The notes: generated from the sequence alone by a model not told the origin. 64,000 bases of DNA from JBMOKU01 sp049324315 (GCA_049324315.1 JBMOKU010000053.1:62001-126000); one strand, 5' to 3'; numbered from the stretch's first letter, positions 45,368 through 54,341 are shown. Numbers and translations: made by a program.

Positions 45368-46759
45368 ATGAACCAAATGAAAAAATGGCATGTGTGCTCC
45401 ATCATATGCATACTTATTATTCTCTTCATAAGCAGCAGCATAGGATACGCAAATCCTAAAGTGGAAAGTGATGAACTTTTTAAAGAAGTATTAAATTACA
45501 TAGAAGATTATTATGTCTATCCTATTACCGAAGAAGAATTAATGGAGGGTGCTTTAAGGGGCTTGACCTATAACCTTGACCCGTACAGTGTTTATTTCAA
45601 CCCTTCAGAGTATCAAAGCTTTATTGTAGATACAACCGGTACATTCGGCGGTATTGGCGTTACAATAGATGAAAAGGACGGCTATATCGAGATCATTGAA
45701 CTGATTGAGGGTGCCCCTGCCCAAAAAGCGGGAGTACAACCAGGAGACACAATTATTTCTATTGAGGGTCAAGATGTAAGCAGGATACCCATGGATACTG
45801 CAATCAATCTGCTGTTAGGAAAGCCTGGGACAAAAGTAAAGGTCAGTATAAGAAGAAAAGGACACGATGAATTGCTGGATTTTACCGTCACGAGAGAAAT
45901 CATTAAGATCAACCCTGTGAAATATGAGATTCTACCAGAGAACATCGGATATATTCGTATTAGTCAGTTTAATGAAAATACCAGCGATAATTTGGAGAAA
46001 GCAGTTAATGATCTAACCAGATCAAATGTTGCCGGTTTTATATTGGATTTAAGAGATAATCCCGGAGGCCTCGTAGATGAAGCTGTGGATGTAGCAGATA
46101 TTTTTATTCCTAAAGGGCCTGTGGTTCATTTTGAAGACAAATATAAAAATAGACATACTTATACATCTATCAAGGATAAGCTTAACAAGCCTCTTGTGGT
46201 GCTTGTCAATGAAATGAGTGCCAGTGCTTCTGAAATTGTGGCGGGAGCCATACAGGATACAAAATCAGGTGTGATCGTAGGTACAAAAACCTACGGCAAA
46301 GGTACGGTACAAACAATACAGGACCTCGAAAACGGCGGAGGAATCAAACTGACCATTGCACGATACTTGACACCCAACGAAAAAATCATTGATGGAGTAG
46401 GCGTTCAACCGGATATCATCGTAGAGAATCCAAAAACATATAGTAATAATGATCTTACTTTTGCTCCGATGATAGAAGAAGGAGAATTTGCATTGGGTGC
46501 AAAAGGTCTAAACATCTATGGAGCACAGCAGCGACTCATATTCTTAGACTATCAAAGACTTGAAGCAAATGGCGTCATGGATGAAGCTATGGTAGAAGCC
46601 GTTAAAAAGTTTCAAATAGAGAGCGGTCTAGAAGCCACCGGTATATTAGATGCTGTAACAAAGGAAAGGCTAGAAAAAGAGGTTGTAGAAAAAATACAAA
46701 GCACCACAGAGGATGCGCAGCTTAAAAAAGCCGTAGAAGTACTGCTTTCAACATTATAA
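45368..46759 (+). CDS. S41 C-terminal processing protease (CtpA type) with peptidoglycan-binding tail
   Basis: 463 aa secreted protease. Signal peptide at 1-28; PDZ domain about 90-185 (GYIEIIELIEGAPAQKAGVQ, PGDTIISIEGQDV); S41 domain with catalytic Ser286 in MSASASE and Lys311 in TYGKG, spaced 25 residues as in CtpB; and a C-terminal peptidoglycan-binding domain (about 385-440, AVKKFQIESGLEATGILDAV). ATG 45368 has only a weak ribosome site (AAGGACGTG). The binding tail suggests it acts in the wall, possibly trimming surface proteins from the adjacent genes. Possible sporulation role (CtpB-like) cannot be excluded. Confidence 0.92.
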   Translation: MNQMKKWHVCSIICILIILFISSSIGYANPKVESDELFKEVLNYIEDYYVYPITEEELMEGALRGLTYNLDPYSVYFNPSEYQSFIVDTTGTFGGIGVTIDEKDGYIEIIELIEGAPAQKAGVQPGDTIISIEGQDVSRIPMDTAINLLLGKPGTKVKVSIRRKGHDELLDFTVTREIIKINPVKYEILPENIGYIRISQFNENTSDNLEKAVNDLTRSNVAGFILDLRDNPGGLVDEAVDVADIFIPKGPVVHFEDKYKNRHTYTSIKDKLNKPLVVLVNEMSASASEIVAGAIQDTKSGVIVGTKTYGKGTVQTIQDLENGGGIKLTIARYLTPNEKIIDGVGVQPDIIVENPKTYSNNDLTFAPMIEEGEFALGAKGLNIYGAQQRLIFLDYQRLEANGVMDEAMVEAVKKFQIESGLEATGILDAVTKERLEKEVVEKIQSTTEDAQLKKAVEVLLSTL

Positions 46760-46791
46760 AGATCTACGCTCCTAGAACAGAATGTATCTTC

Positions 46792-46820
46792 CTTCGTAGG
46801 TGACGGTCTCCGTGCCGTCC
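46792..46820. repeat. Degenerate half of repeat family A
   Basis: GTAGGTGACGGTCTCCGTGC then CGTCCCGC resembles GGGGCGGTTTCCGTGCCGCCCC. Confidence 0.4.
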
Positions 46821-46863
46821 CGCAAAACTTTTTTAAAAAATTTATTTTAAGCACGAAACCTTA

Positions 46864-46892
46864 TTGACGTCTAATTAGGGATAAGATATAAT
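46864..46892 (+). promoter_or_regulatory. Strong vegetative promoter of the orphan small RNA
   Basis: -35 TTGACG (46864-46869), 17-base spacer, perfect -10 TATAAT (46887-46892). Expected start near 46899. It is one of the best sigma-A matches in the window, yet no reading frame follows it for 500 bases. Confidence 0.82.
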
Positions 46893-46898
46893 GTCATA

Positions 46899-46999
46899 GT
46901 TATAATAAATGCAAAAGACGAGCACCCTATATGGGTGCCCTGCCATAAGCATTGATACGGACAAGGTAGGTCACCCGTAGGGGTGGCCTCTCTCTTTTT
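46899..46999 (+). ncRNA. Candidate structured small RNA, about 100 nt
   Basis: Between the promoter at 46864 and a terminator lies a non-coding stretch with three helices: GCACCC-TATAT-GGGTGC (46922-46938); CTGCC (46940-46944) with GGTAG (46965-46969) enclosing ATAAGCATTGATACGGACAA; and the terminator. I could not match it to 4.5S, 6S or a riboswitch class that I know. It could be a leader regulating pyrG, but pyrG starts 404 bases downstream past several repeats, so a free small RNA is more likely. Confidence 0.6.
46969..46999 (+). terminator. Rho-independent terminator of the small RNA
   Basis: GGTCACCC (46969-46976), loop GTAG, GGGTGGCC (46981-46988) with one wobble, then TCTCTCTTTTT. Confidence 0.85.
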
Positions 47000-47060
47000 G
47001 GGGGATGGAAAAAAGCGGGTGCGATCTTTCTTTTTAGAAGTAAAGAGTTAGATGTTAGAC

Positions 47061-47088
47061 GTAGGGGCAGGTTTCTATGCCTGCCCGG
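47061..47088 (+). repeat. Half copy of repeat family A
   Basis: GTAGGGGCAGGTTTCTATGC then CTGCCCGG; arms GGGCAGG/CCTGCCC. Confidence 0.65.
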
Positions 47089-47123
47089 GTATGCAGAGCC
47101 TAGGGAAGGGTCGAGGACTTCCT

Positions 47124-47195
47124 GTAGGGGCGCGCATTGCCCGGTCGTTGCAGAAGGGCAAATGATGGAACTATCCCCGTGAGGCATAGCGGATG
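47124..47195 (+). repeat. Dispersed repeat family E (composite)
   Basis: GTAGGGGCGCGCATTGCCCG then, after a short spacer, GATGGAACTATCCCCGTGAG and CATAGCGGATG. The same order of parts occurs at 54342. The second part resembles the right end of family C. Confidence 0.6.
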
Positions 47196-47262
47196 TAATG
47201 CATTTAGTTTGATTTAAACCAATCAAGCGATTTACATAATCGCAGTAACCAAGTAACCAGAA

Positions 47263-47329
47263 GGACTTGGGGACTGTACCTGCTGTCACACATGCTTTTG
47301 GTGTGACTGAGGGTCTGTCCACATGTCCT
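47263..47329 (+). repeat. Dispersed repeat family B, long form
   Basis: GGACTTGGGGACTGTACCTG ... GGTCTGTCCACATGTCC; last of the repeat cluster between the small RNA and pyrG. No gene is seen in 47000-47402. Confidence 0.8.
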
Positions 47330-47402
47330 GACGCTAGAGATAAGTTACAGGTAGTAAAATAGGCGTAACCATAATGTAAACATATGAAAGGAGCGAAAGG
47401 AT

Positions 47403-49007
47403 ATGACAAAGTACGTATTTATCACAGGCGGTGTTGTGTCTTCCTTAGGAAAAGGAATTACTGCAGCATCCTTAGGACGATTATTAAAAAGTAGAGGACT
47501 GAAAGTAGCAGTACAGAAGCTGGACCCTTATATCAATATAGACCCAGGTACCATGAGCCCTTACCAGCATGGAGAAGTATTTGTAACCGATGATGGTGCT
47601 GAAACAGATTTGGATTTAGGACATTATGAAAGATTTATTGATATCAATCTCAACAAATACAGCAACGTAACCACCGGTAAGATTTATTGGTCTGTTATCA
47701 CCAAAGAGCGAAAGGGTGATTATCTGGGAGGAACGGTACAGGTTATACCGCATATCACCAATGCCATTAAAGAACGTATTCTTAGGGTAGGGACTGAAGC
47801 CAATGCAGATGTGGTTATCGTCGAGATTGGAGGTACAGTAGGTGACATTGAGAGTCAACCGTTCTTAGAAGCTATCAGGCAGATGAAGTACGATATTGGC
47901 AGGGAAAATGTCATGTATGTCCATGTTACCTTGGTACCTTTCCTAGGTAAGGCGGGAGAAATCAAAACAAAACCTACCCAGCACAGTGTGAAGGAACTAA
48001 GAGAAATCGGTATTCAGCCGGATGTGATTGTATGTAGAACAGAAAAGCCGCTATCTGAAGAAGTAAAGGATAAAATCGGTCTATTCTGTAACCTGGATAG
48101 CAAAAATGTGGTGCAAAACATGGACGCAGGCTCCCTTTACGAAGTACCCCTTATGCTGGAAAAGGAAGGTCTGTCACAGATGGTGTGCGATAGATTGAAT
48201 CTTACATGTGAGCCTATGGATCTTTCTGAATGGACGGATATTGTAGAGAAGGAAAGAAGTTTAAAGGAAACAGTAAGAATCGCCTTGGTTGGAAAATATG
48301 TGGAGCTTCGAGATGCCTATCTTTCTGTAGCAGAGGCATTAAAGCATGCGGGCATAGCTAATGGTGGAAAGGTAGAAATTGACTGGGTTCACTCAGAGGA
48401 TGTGACAGAAGAAAATGCAGCAGAATACCTAAAGGATGCTGACGGTGTACTGATTCCCGGCGGCTTTGGAGATAGGGGTATTGATGGAAAGATTGCTGCC
48501 ATTCAATACGCCAGAGTGAATAAAGTGCCTTTATTTGGTATTTGCCTAGGGATGCAGTTGGCCGTGGTGGAATTCGCTAGAAATGTAGTTGGACTAAAGG
48601 ACGCTCATAGCTCAGAACTAGATCCGACAACAACTTATCCGGTAATAGATTTGATGCCGGAGCAAAAGGATATTGCCGATATGGGTGGTACAATGAGACT
48701 GGGTATCTATCCATGTAAAGTATATGACAATACAAAGGCGGAAGCAGCCTATGGAGAAGACCTGATCTATGAAAGACATAGACATAGATATGAGTTCAAT
48801 AACCAATTTAGAGAGCAGCTGACAGAAGCAGGTCTAATCATCAGCGGTATCTCTCCGGACGAAAGACTGGTTGAAATTATCGAATTACCTGACCATCCAT
48901 GGTTTGTGGCCGGACAGTTCCATCCGGAATTTAAATCAAGACCGACGAGACCCCATCCATTATTTAGAGACTTTATCAAAGCTTCACTTGAAAATAAAAA
49001 AAAATAA
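47403..49007 (+). CDS. pyrG: CTP synthase
   Basis: 534 aa, makes CTP from UTP with ATP and glutamine. Synthetase domain at 1-265 (KYVFITGGVVSSLGKGITAA, KLDPYINIDPGTMSPYQHGE); glutaminase domain from ~290 with nucleophile Cys381 in GICLGMQ and the His/Glu pair in FHPEF. ATG 47403 follows GAAAGGAGCG. Length is normal. The known GGG-start/terminator attenuation of pyrG in Firmicutes is not evident directly upstream, where repeats lie. Confidence 0.97.
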   Translation: MTKYVFITGGVVSSLGKGITAASLGRLLKSRGLKVAVQKLDPYINIDPGTMSPYQHGEVFVTDDGAETDLDLGHYERFIDINLNKYSNVTTGKIYWSVITKERKGDYLGGTVQVIPHITNAIKERILRVGTEANADVVIVEIGGTVGDIESQPFLEAIRQMKYDIGRENVMYVHVTLVPFLGKAGEIKTKPTQHSVKELREIGIQPDVIVCRTEKPLSEEVKDKIGLFCNLDSKNVVQNMDAGSLYEVPLMLEKEGLSQMVCDRLNLTCEPMDLSEWTDIVEKERSLKETVRIALVGKYVELRDAYLSVAEALKHAGIANGGKVEIDWVHSEDVTEENAAEYLKDADGVLIPGGFGDRGIDGKIAAIQYARVNKVPLFGICLGMQLAVVEFARNVVGLKDAHSSELDPTTTYPVIDLMPEQKDIADMGGTMRLGIYPCKVYDNTKAEAAYGEDLIYERHRHRYEFNNQFREQLTEAGLIISGISPDERLVEIIELPDHPWFVAGQFHPEFKSRPTRPHPLFRDFIKASLENKKK

Positions 49008-49021
49008 AGCTATACTAAAAT

Positions 49022-49050
49022 AAAGCCGGGCATTAGCCCGGCTTTATTTC
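49022..49050 (+). terminator. Rho-independent terminator after pyrG
   Basis: AAAGCCGGG-CATTAG-CCCGGCTTT (49022-49045), then ATTTC. Confidence 0.88.
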
Positions 49051-49087
49051 AGCAGTCAACAGTTAGTGGATAAACGCTAGAAGTAGC

Positions 49088-49175
49088 GGAGTCATAGGAA
49101 CGGTTCGAGCGTTTCCGAAGCATAGCGAAGGACCGAAGGGAAAACGATGGAACCGTCCCTGTGGCGAAGCGGATG
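49088..49175 (+). repeat. Dispersed repeat family C, upstream of the glycosyltransferase
   Basis: GGAGTCATAGGAACGGTTCG ... GGAACCGTCCCTGTGGCGAA. First of two copies 60 bases apart. Confidence 0.8.
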
Positions 49176-49197
49176 TAAAAGAAAAGAGGGATTTCCA

Positions 49198-50640
49198 GTG
49201 ATACAGCTTACTAAAAGAAAAATCAGGCAAGAACGGAGTCATGGGGACGGTTCGAGCGTTTCCGGAGCGGAGCGAAGGACCGAAGGGAAAACGATGGAAC
49301 TGTCCCCGTGGCGAAGTGGACGTGAAATACTCTACATCCTATTCATCACCGCCCTAGGAATCTATCTTAGAATATGGTGGATAAAAAACATCCCCACAAA
49401 ACCAATCTTTGACTTTGAAACCTATCAGGAGATTGCCACCAACATTTTTCATCATGTGGGACATACCTATCGAGGCGAACCCATCGCATTCCAAGGAATG
49501 GGCTATCCCACCGCTTTGGGCTATTTCTATCGTCTGATGGGAAACAATGAGGAATGGACGGCAAAGGTATTTAATGTCATCTTATCCTCTTTGACACTGA
49601 GTGGTACTTACTTTATACTGTTAAAGCTGACAAAACGAAAATTTGTCATCTACTTTTCCTATACGATGATTGCACTTTTGCCCAACTATATTGCCTATAA
49701 TAATGTTATTAGTACGGAAGTCTTTATTACATTCATATTTGTTGCAATTATCTTACTGCAATTATATGTTTTTCATAATTTTATCCGTTACCCTTTGATG
49801 GGTGTATTCATTGGTGCAGCTGCGCTGACGAAACCTTTCTTTCTCGCATATCCTGTGGTTGCTGCTGTAGGGTATTGGTTAAGGGAAAAAGAACTGAAAA
49901 AGACGGGCATTATGTTTGCAGCAGTCACCTTATGTATGGTATTGGCGGTGGCGCCTTGGACTTATAGAAATTATGTAAAATTCGGACGCTTTATACCTGT
50001 GTCTTACAATTCAGGCTACGTATTTTATATAAATAACAATGCAAATAATACCACAGGAGCATGGATGCCCATCAAGGACATCTACGCTTCTCCAGTGCTG
50101 AGAGAAAAGATCGACGAAATTTTAGAGGGTGGAGCAAGAAGTGAAAAGGTAGCCCATGAGTTGGAGGTTATCTTTAAACCGGAGGCGAAAAAATGGATAC
50201 GAAATCATCCCGGAGATTTCGTGAAGGTAGGACTGTTGAGAATAAAAGCCACCTTCTTCAGCGGTGCATGGGATATCGATGCATGGGCGATGAATGAGTT
50301 TAAGGAAAAACAAACCTTCTGGAAAAAGGAAGTGGATTATCTCAGAAGCATGAACGCCTTCCGTGGACTTACCGACATCATCATCTATCTTATCAGTTCC
50401 TTCGGACTGCTTTATATGATAATAAACATCAAGAATGTTATATGGGGATTATTGAAGAAAAAGAAGACACTTCACAATGTCATCATTATACCAACGCTGA
50501 ACATAGGCTTCTTTACAGCTATTTACTTCGTATTTGAAGGACAGGCAAGATACAACTTTCCTGTATTATTTCTGCTAGTAATAGCTACAGGATTGTGTGT
50601 GGACATCATCAGAAATGGATTAACAGAACAAGAACAGTAA
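49198..50640 (+). CDS. GT-C membrane glycosyltransferase (family 39-like) with a repeat-derived N-terminus
   Basis: About 480 aa. GTG 49198 follows AGAGGGA; an ATG at 49294 is possible. Residues ~13-41 (from GTG) are translated from repeat C (SHGDGSSVSGAERR). Then about ten membrane spans (ILYILFITALGIYLRIWW first) with a GT-C fold: the acidic loop motif after span 1 (PIFDFETYQEIATNI), LTKPFFLAYPVVAAVGYW and a hydrophilic C-terminal part. By family it would transfer sugar from a polyprenyl-phosphate carrier to an extracellular acceptor, for example a surface protein or wall polymer. Donor and acceptor are unknown. Confidence 0.82.
   Translation: MIQLTKRKIRQERSHGDGSSVSGAERRTEGKTMELSPWRSGREILYILFITALGIYLRIWWIKNIPTKPIFDFETYQEIATNIFHHVGHTYRGEPIAFQGMGYPTALGYFYRLMGNNEEWTAKVFNVILSSLTLSGTYFILLKLTKRKFVIYFSYTMIALLPNYIAYNNVISTEVFITFIFVAIILLQLYVFHNFIRYPLMGVFIGAAALTKPFFLAYPVVAAVGYWLREKELKKTGIMFAAVTLCMVLAVAPWTYRNYVKFGRFIPVSYNSGYVFYINNNANNTTGAWMPIKDIYASPVLREKIDEILEGGARSEKVAHELEVIFKPEAKKWIRNHPGDFVKVGLLRIKATFFSGAWDIDAWAMNEFKEKQTFWKKEVDYLRSMNAFRGLTDIIIYLISSFGLLYMIINIKNVIWGLLKKKKTLHNVIIIPTLNIGFFTAIYFVFEGQARYNFPVLFLLVIATGLCVDIIRNGLTEQEQ
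49235..49323 (+). repeat. Dispersed repeat family C, inside the glycosyltransferase frame
   Basis: GGAGTCATGGGGACGGTTCG ... GGAACTGTCCCCGTGGCGAA, read in frame without a stop by the gene starting at 49198. Confidence 0.82.
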
Positions 50641-50667
50641 AAAGCAGCAGATCACCTGCTGCTTTTA
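50640..50667. terminator. Bidirectional terminator between converging genes
   Basis: AAAAGCAGCAG-ATCAC-CTGCTGCTTTT; serves the glycosyltransferase and possibly the minus-strand MORN gene. Confidence 0.9.
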
Positions 50668-50694
50668 ATTTGTCTCTCTTTTCTTTTTAAAATA

Positions 50695-51801
50695 TTAGAA
50701 ATTCCAATCTGTGTCACTATCTACCAATTGGTCATACTGCCAGTATCCTTTTTCAACTTTACCGTCTTCATGAGTGAAGACACCTTTTCCATGTTTTTTT
50801 CCGTTATCCCATGAACCCTCATATTTATCACCGTTGGCCCAAGTCATCGTTCCTTGTCCGTGAAATAGATTTTCCTTCCATTCACCAACGTATTTATCGC
50901 CATTGGCCCAAGTCTTGGTGCCTTGACCATGGAATTTACCTTCTTTCCAGGTTCCTGTGTATACGTCGCCATTGGCATAGGTTTTTGTGCCTTCGCCTTC
51001 TTCTTTACCATTTACCCAGCTGCCTACGTACTTGTTACCATTAGCCCATGTCATGGTTCCTTGTCCGTGTTTAACATCATATTTCCATTCCCCAACGTAC
51101 CGATCACCATTTGCACAAATCAAAGTACCGTTTCCATGAAACTTATTGTTAACAAACGATCCTGTATATTGATCACCATTGTTAAAAATTAACACACCGT
51201 CACCATGCAGTTTAGCATAGCGAAATTCACCATTATATTCTTTTGCATTATGAGTATTTGCTGAGTAGTATTGGAATGATCCCATTCCATGGGGTTTGCT
51301 GTTCTGTGTTTCTCCGGAGTATATCCCTGTAGAATTATCGGCATATAATGTTTGTTCTTTGACATTCACCTTTGCACTGGGTTCTGTAATTGCTACGGTT
51401 TTGGTATTGTCATCCCAGTTTACCATAGCTCCCATACTTTCACCGATAAATCTAACCGGAACGAAAGTTCTGCCATCTATGATAGCAGGAGGGACATCTA
51501 AAGTTAGATCTTTACCATTTACTTGGGCTGTTGTACTACCAATAACCAGTTTTACTTCAACTTCACCTCTGGTGCCCACAGCGGTTTTCGTACTAGCATT
51601 CCACTTTACATCAGCTGCCATGGCTTCAAAGATGTCTCTAAAGGGTACCAGAGTTCTTCCGTTAACACTTTGCGGTGGCACATCAAACTTCACTAATTTT
51701 CCATCGATGGTTACCTTTATTACATCGTTGGCAGCATACGAAAAACCGGAGAAAGCCGCAATCAACAATGACAGTGTGAGTAGCATTGAAATTCTTTTCA
51801 T
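50695..51801 (-). CDS. Secreted stalk-domain protein with MORN repeats
   Basis: 368 aa. ATG 51801 after AAGGAGATG on the minus strand. Signal peptide at 1-23, two copper-amine-oxidase-N-like halves at about 25-140 (NGRTLVPFRDIFEAMAADVK, DGRTFVPVRFIGESMGAMVN), then about eight MORN repeats of ~23 residues (GQGTMTWANGNKYVGSW, GQGTKTWANGDKYVGEW). The near-identical units are visible in the DNA as tandem ~69-base repeats. MORN proteins are mostly intracellular in eukaryotes; here the array is exported. It may bind wall polymer or lipid (inference). Confidence 0.9.
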   Translation of the reverse strand: MKRISMLLTLSLLIAAFSGFSYAANDVIKVTIDGKLVKFDVPPQSVNGRTLVPFRDIFEAMAADVKWNASTKTAVGTRGEVEVKLVIGSTTAQVNGKDLTLDVPPAIIDGRTFVPVRFIGESMGAMVNWDDNTKTVAITEPSAKVNVKEQTLYADNSTGIYSGETQNSKPHGMGSFQYYSANTHNAKEYNGEFRYAKLHGDGVLIFNNGDQYTGSFVNNKFHGNGTLICANGDRYVGEWKYDVKHGQGTMTWANGNKYVGSWVNGKEEGEGTKTYANGDVYTGTWKEGKFHGQGTKTWANGDKYVGEWKENLFHGQGTMTWANGDKYEGSWDNGKKHGKGVFTHEDGKVEKGYWQYDQLVDSDTDWNF

Positions 51802-51987
51802 CGAATCATCTCCTTTTTGTATTTTTACGCTATTTCTATATTAGACAAATATTTCCTTCTGGATAATTTTTCTTTTTCATATTTTTTTATTAGAATATTT
51901 CGGTAATATATAAGCCGCTATTCTATCATATTATAATGAAATGCAAGAATATTCGTTTATTTATGGATATATTTTCAAACATTCTCA

Positions 51988-53178
51988 TTAACGACTCATA
52001 AAATGATAGATATTATATTCTTTTTCTTTTAAATAATCTATATGAGCAATGAAGCCATGAAAGACCCGAAATAATATTAAAAGGTCCTTAGGTAAGGACA
52101 TTGTCTTTTCAAATACTTTGGACCCCATGATTGTATTTAGTTTATATGTCAGCTTCCAATATTTAAAATCGAAATTTTCATCAACTAGAAACGGTTCGAA
52201 TATAGTGTTTAAGATAGGAATCAACGCCTTGTCGTAAGCATTGAGTTCATCCTGCCTAAAGCCCAAATCTAGTAGATATAATTGGATATTCGTATACGCC
52301 TCTTTTCTTAAAGAATCAATCAGGCCTTTAAAAGCATCTATAAAAGTAGTGGTATAATATTTCACACAGCCAAAATCAATGATTTGCAGAATAAGTTCAT
52401 CAGTGTGTTTCTCCACAAAAAAATTAGCGCTGTGAGGGTCACCATGAAGCATATGGTGTTGAAAAAAAGCATTAAAGTAAAATTGACCTAATATATCAAG
52501 GAGTTGACGTTTTTCAGCTTCAGAAGCTGATTTTAAAAACTCCTTTAAAGGAATGCCAGTACACTTTTCCTCAACAAGGATATCTTTTCTTGTATATTCT
52601 TCATAAAGCTTTGGTATATAAATATATGAATATTCTTTAAAAGCTTCTTTAAAAGCTAATAGATTTTGAGCTTCAAGTATATAATTTGTTTCTTTTTCAA
52701 TGGTTTCTTCAAACTCTTGAAGATAGTTTACAAGTAGGTCTTTACTTTCTTGTGGAAAACGAAAAAAGGAGAAAAAAAAGCCGACCGTTTTTTTTACGAA
52801 CCGCCAATCATGCTGTAGAGACCGTTGTATTTCAGGATACTGGGCTTTAACGATCACAGTTTCGCCATTAAGAGTACCTTCATATACTTGACCAATGGAA
52901 GCCGATGCAATGGGCTTTTCTGTCAGTGTTATTTTCCCTTCTGTTAGGGTTTCGATCCGATGGTACAGTTCTAAATCTTCGGAGGGGATACCCACATCCA
53001 ATAGCTTTTCAAAAGCATGGTATTTCTTTCTGTTTTGCAGATATAGGAACTGTCCATACTTTTGAGGAATCCCTTTGAGACTCCCCAGCATCTCAAAAAG
53101 CTTTTCCTGGTCAGTGATACCTTCCTTCATAATGCTGAATAAAAATTTAAGTATGAAGTATTTTCGTTTTAAATTCAT
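51988..53178 (-). CDS. ABC1/UbiB-family atypical kinase
   Basis: 396 aa. Family features in order: KYGQ (Lys40-Gln43, the KxGQ motif), the Ala-rich loop ASASIGQVYEG, the ATP-site Lys in VIVKAQYP, catalytic MLHGDPHSANFFV and metal-binding IIDFGCVKY. It lacks obvious C-terminal membrane helices. It lies 11 bases after the DUF362 gene, so both are probably one unit. UbiB proteins are tied to polyprenyl lipid or quinone metabolism; in this anaerobe the target is likely a polyprenyl lipid made by the UbiA-like enzyme nearby (inference). Confidence 0.9.
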   Translation of the reverse strand: MNLKRKYFILKFLFSIMKEGITDQEKLFEMLGSLKGIPQKYGQFLYLQNRKKYHAFEKLLDVGIPSEDLELYHRIETLTEGKITLTEKPIASASIGQVYEGTLNGETVIVKAQYPEIQRSLQHDWRFVKKTVGFFFSFFRFPQESKDLLVNYLQEFEETIEKETNYILEAQNLLAFKEAFKEYSYIYIPKLYEEYTRKDILVEEKCTGIPLKEFLKSASEAEKRQLLDILGQFYFNAFFQHHMLHGDPHSANFFVEKHTDELILQIIDFGCVKYYTTTFIDAFKGLIDSLRKEAYTNIQLYLLDLGFRQDELNAYDKALIPILNTIFEPFLVDENFDFKYWKLTYKLNTIMGSKVFEKTMSLPKDLLILFRVFHGFIAHIDYLKEKEYNIYHFMSR

Positions 53179-53189
53179 AGTTTCACCCT

Positions 53190-54284
53190 TTACTCCTCAT
53201 ACATATCAAACAACTCAGCCCACTTGCTTTCCTTTCTCAGTTTCGCCATTCGTTTCTTCCCCTTATCCGGCCACCAGATGTAATCATGATAAAAGAAAGA
53301 ACCAAAAATGAAGAGATTCACCAATGGTGTTTTAAAGAAAACATCCTGAATCCTTTTCAGAGGACCAAACCATAGAAAGTCTCCAACTCTAGAAGCAAAG
53401 TTGTCGCCTACGGTGAATCGCCAATTTTCTTTAGAAATATCTTCGCCGATGATTTCAATCTCTTCCATCTTACCGACACCCAATCCGCGGTCATGGGCAA
53501 GCTTGACATATTTTAACTCATTATATGGATCAAAGCCCATCATTTTAGCGGCTACGGCATCAATGGCTACCTGGTCGTCGCTGGCAAGAATAAAATCTTT
53601 CTCGATAGGCAGCATCGTCCTAGGTCCTGGACCATTTCCTGCAACGGTACCATCCATCACTGCAAAGATACCGCTGTGTATTTCTTTTTGAATAGCCAGC
53701 AAGTCCACCAATGTCTCATGGATTACACTGTGGGTATAGTGTCTTTTTGAATTCAGAAGTCCACCAAATGCATTCTTCATGGCGCCTGTGGTGGTGGTGT
53801 ATATATGACATTTCATCGTCGGCAGATGAAGTACATTTTTATCAAAGAAATAATCCGGAATACGGATGCCGCTTTTAAAAATCTGGTCAAGGGCAAGCAT
53901 TTCTGCTTTTGGTTTATATTCTACCCATTTCATATCCTCTTCTTTAAAATTAAACAGCGTAGGTATATCATATTTTTTAAGGATAGGGACATATTTATTC
54001 AATTTCTCTCCCTTAAAGGGATCCGTAACTACCGTATTGTTTTGTACACAGCTGACCTTGTCATATCCGTGCTTTTGGAGTCCCTGAATAACGCCCTCCA
54101 GCTGCCATGGTGTTGTATTGGCGCTGAGATAAGGGAAATGCCAGGATATATTATCCTTCAAAATCGTCGTTTTATCCTTAGACAGATACTGCTGAAAGTC
54201 CGCCATTTCCATTAATCTTATATAATCCTCTAAAACCGTTTCAGGTCGAGTTCTTAACACCACAACCCTAGCTCTCTTTTTCAT
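53190..54284 (-). CDS. DUF362 domain protein
   Basis: 364 aa. DUF362 signatures: ILKDNISWHFPYLSANTTPW, VLHLPTMKCHIYTTTTGAMK, NAFGGLLNSKRHYTHS, FAVMDGTVAGNGPGPRTMLP and ASDDQVAIDAVAAKMMGFDP. No C-terminal ferredoxin-type cysteine cluster is present, unlike many relatives. ATG 54284 follows GAGGTGA on the minus strand. It is followed by the UbiB-like kinase after 11 bases. Function of the family is not established. Confidence 0.88.
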   Translation of the reverse strand: MKKRARVVVLRTRPETVLEDYIRLMEMADFQQYLSKDKTTILKDNISWHFPYLSANTTPWQLEGVIQGLQKHGYDKVSCVQNNTVVTDPFKGEKLNKYVPILKKYDIPTLFNFKEEDMKWVEYKPKAEMLALDQIFKSGIRIPDYFFDKNVLHLPTMKCHIYTTTTGAMKNAFGGLLNSKRHYTHSVIHETLVDLLAIQKEIHSGIFAVMDGTVAGNGPGPRTMLPIEKDFILASDDQVAIDAVAAKMMGFDPYNELKYVKLAHDRGLGVGKMEEIEIIGEDISKENWRFTVGDNFASRVGDFLWFGPLKRIQDVFFKTPLVNLFIFGSFFYHDYIWWPDKGKKRMAKLRKESKWAELFDMYEE

Positions 54285-54302
54285 AGCAATTCACCTCATA
54301 AA

Positions 54303-54338
54303 ATCGTTTATAGTATATCGTGGATTGTTTATCGTTTT
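54303..54338. repeat. Dispersed repeat, CGATAAACG-type units (inverted)
   Basis: ATCGTTTATAGTATATCGTG then GATTGTTTATCGTTTT, the complement of units seen at 57158. Confidence 0.45.
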
Positions 54339-54341
54339 TAA

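Noticed and set aside
46899..46999. Known riboswitch or 4.5S/6S RNA
   Set aside because: The GGAAG-type loop of 4.5S RNA, the large bulge of 6S RNA and the cores of fluoride, ZTP, THF and guanidine riboswitches are not present.
13741..47329. CRISPR array
   Set aside because: Repeats are scattered singly with no regular spacing or spacers, and no cas genes are present.
53805..54215. 136-codon plus-strand frame opposite DUF362
   Set aside because: Shadow of the DUF362 gene on the other strand.
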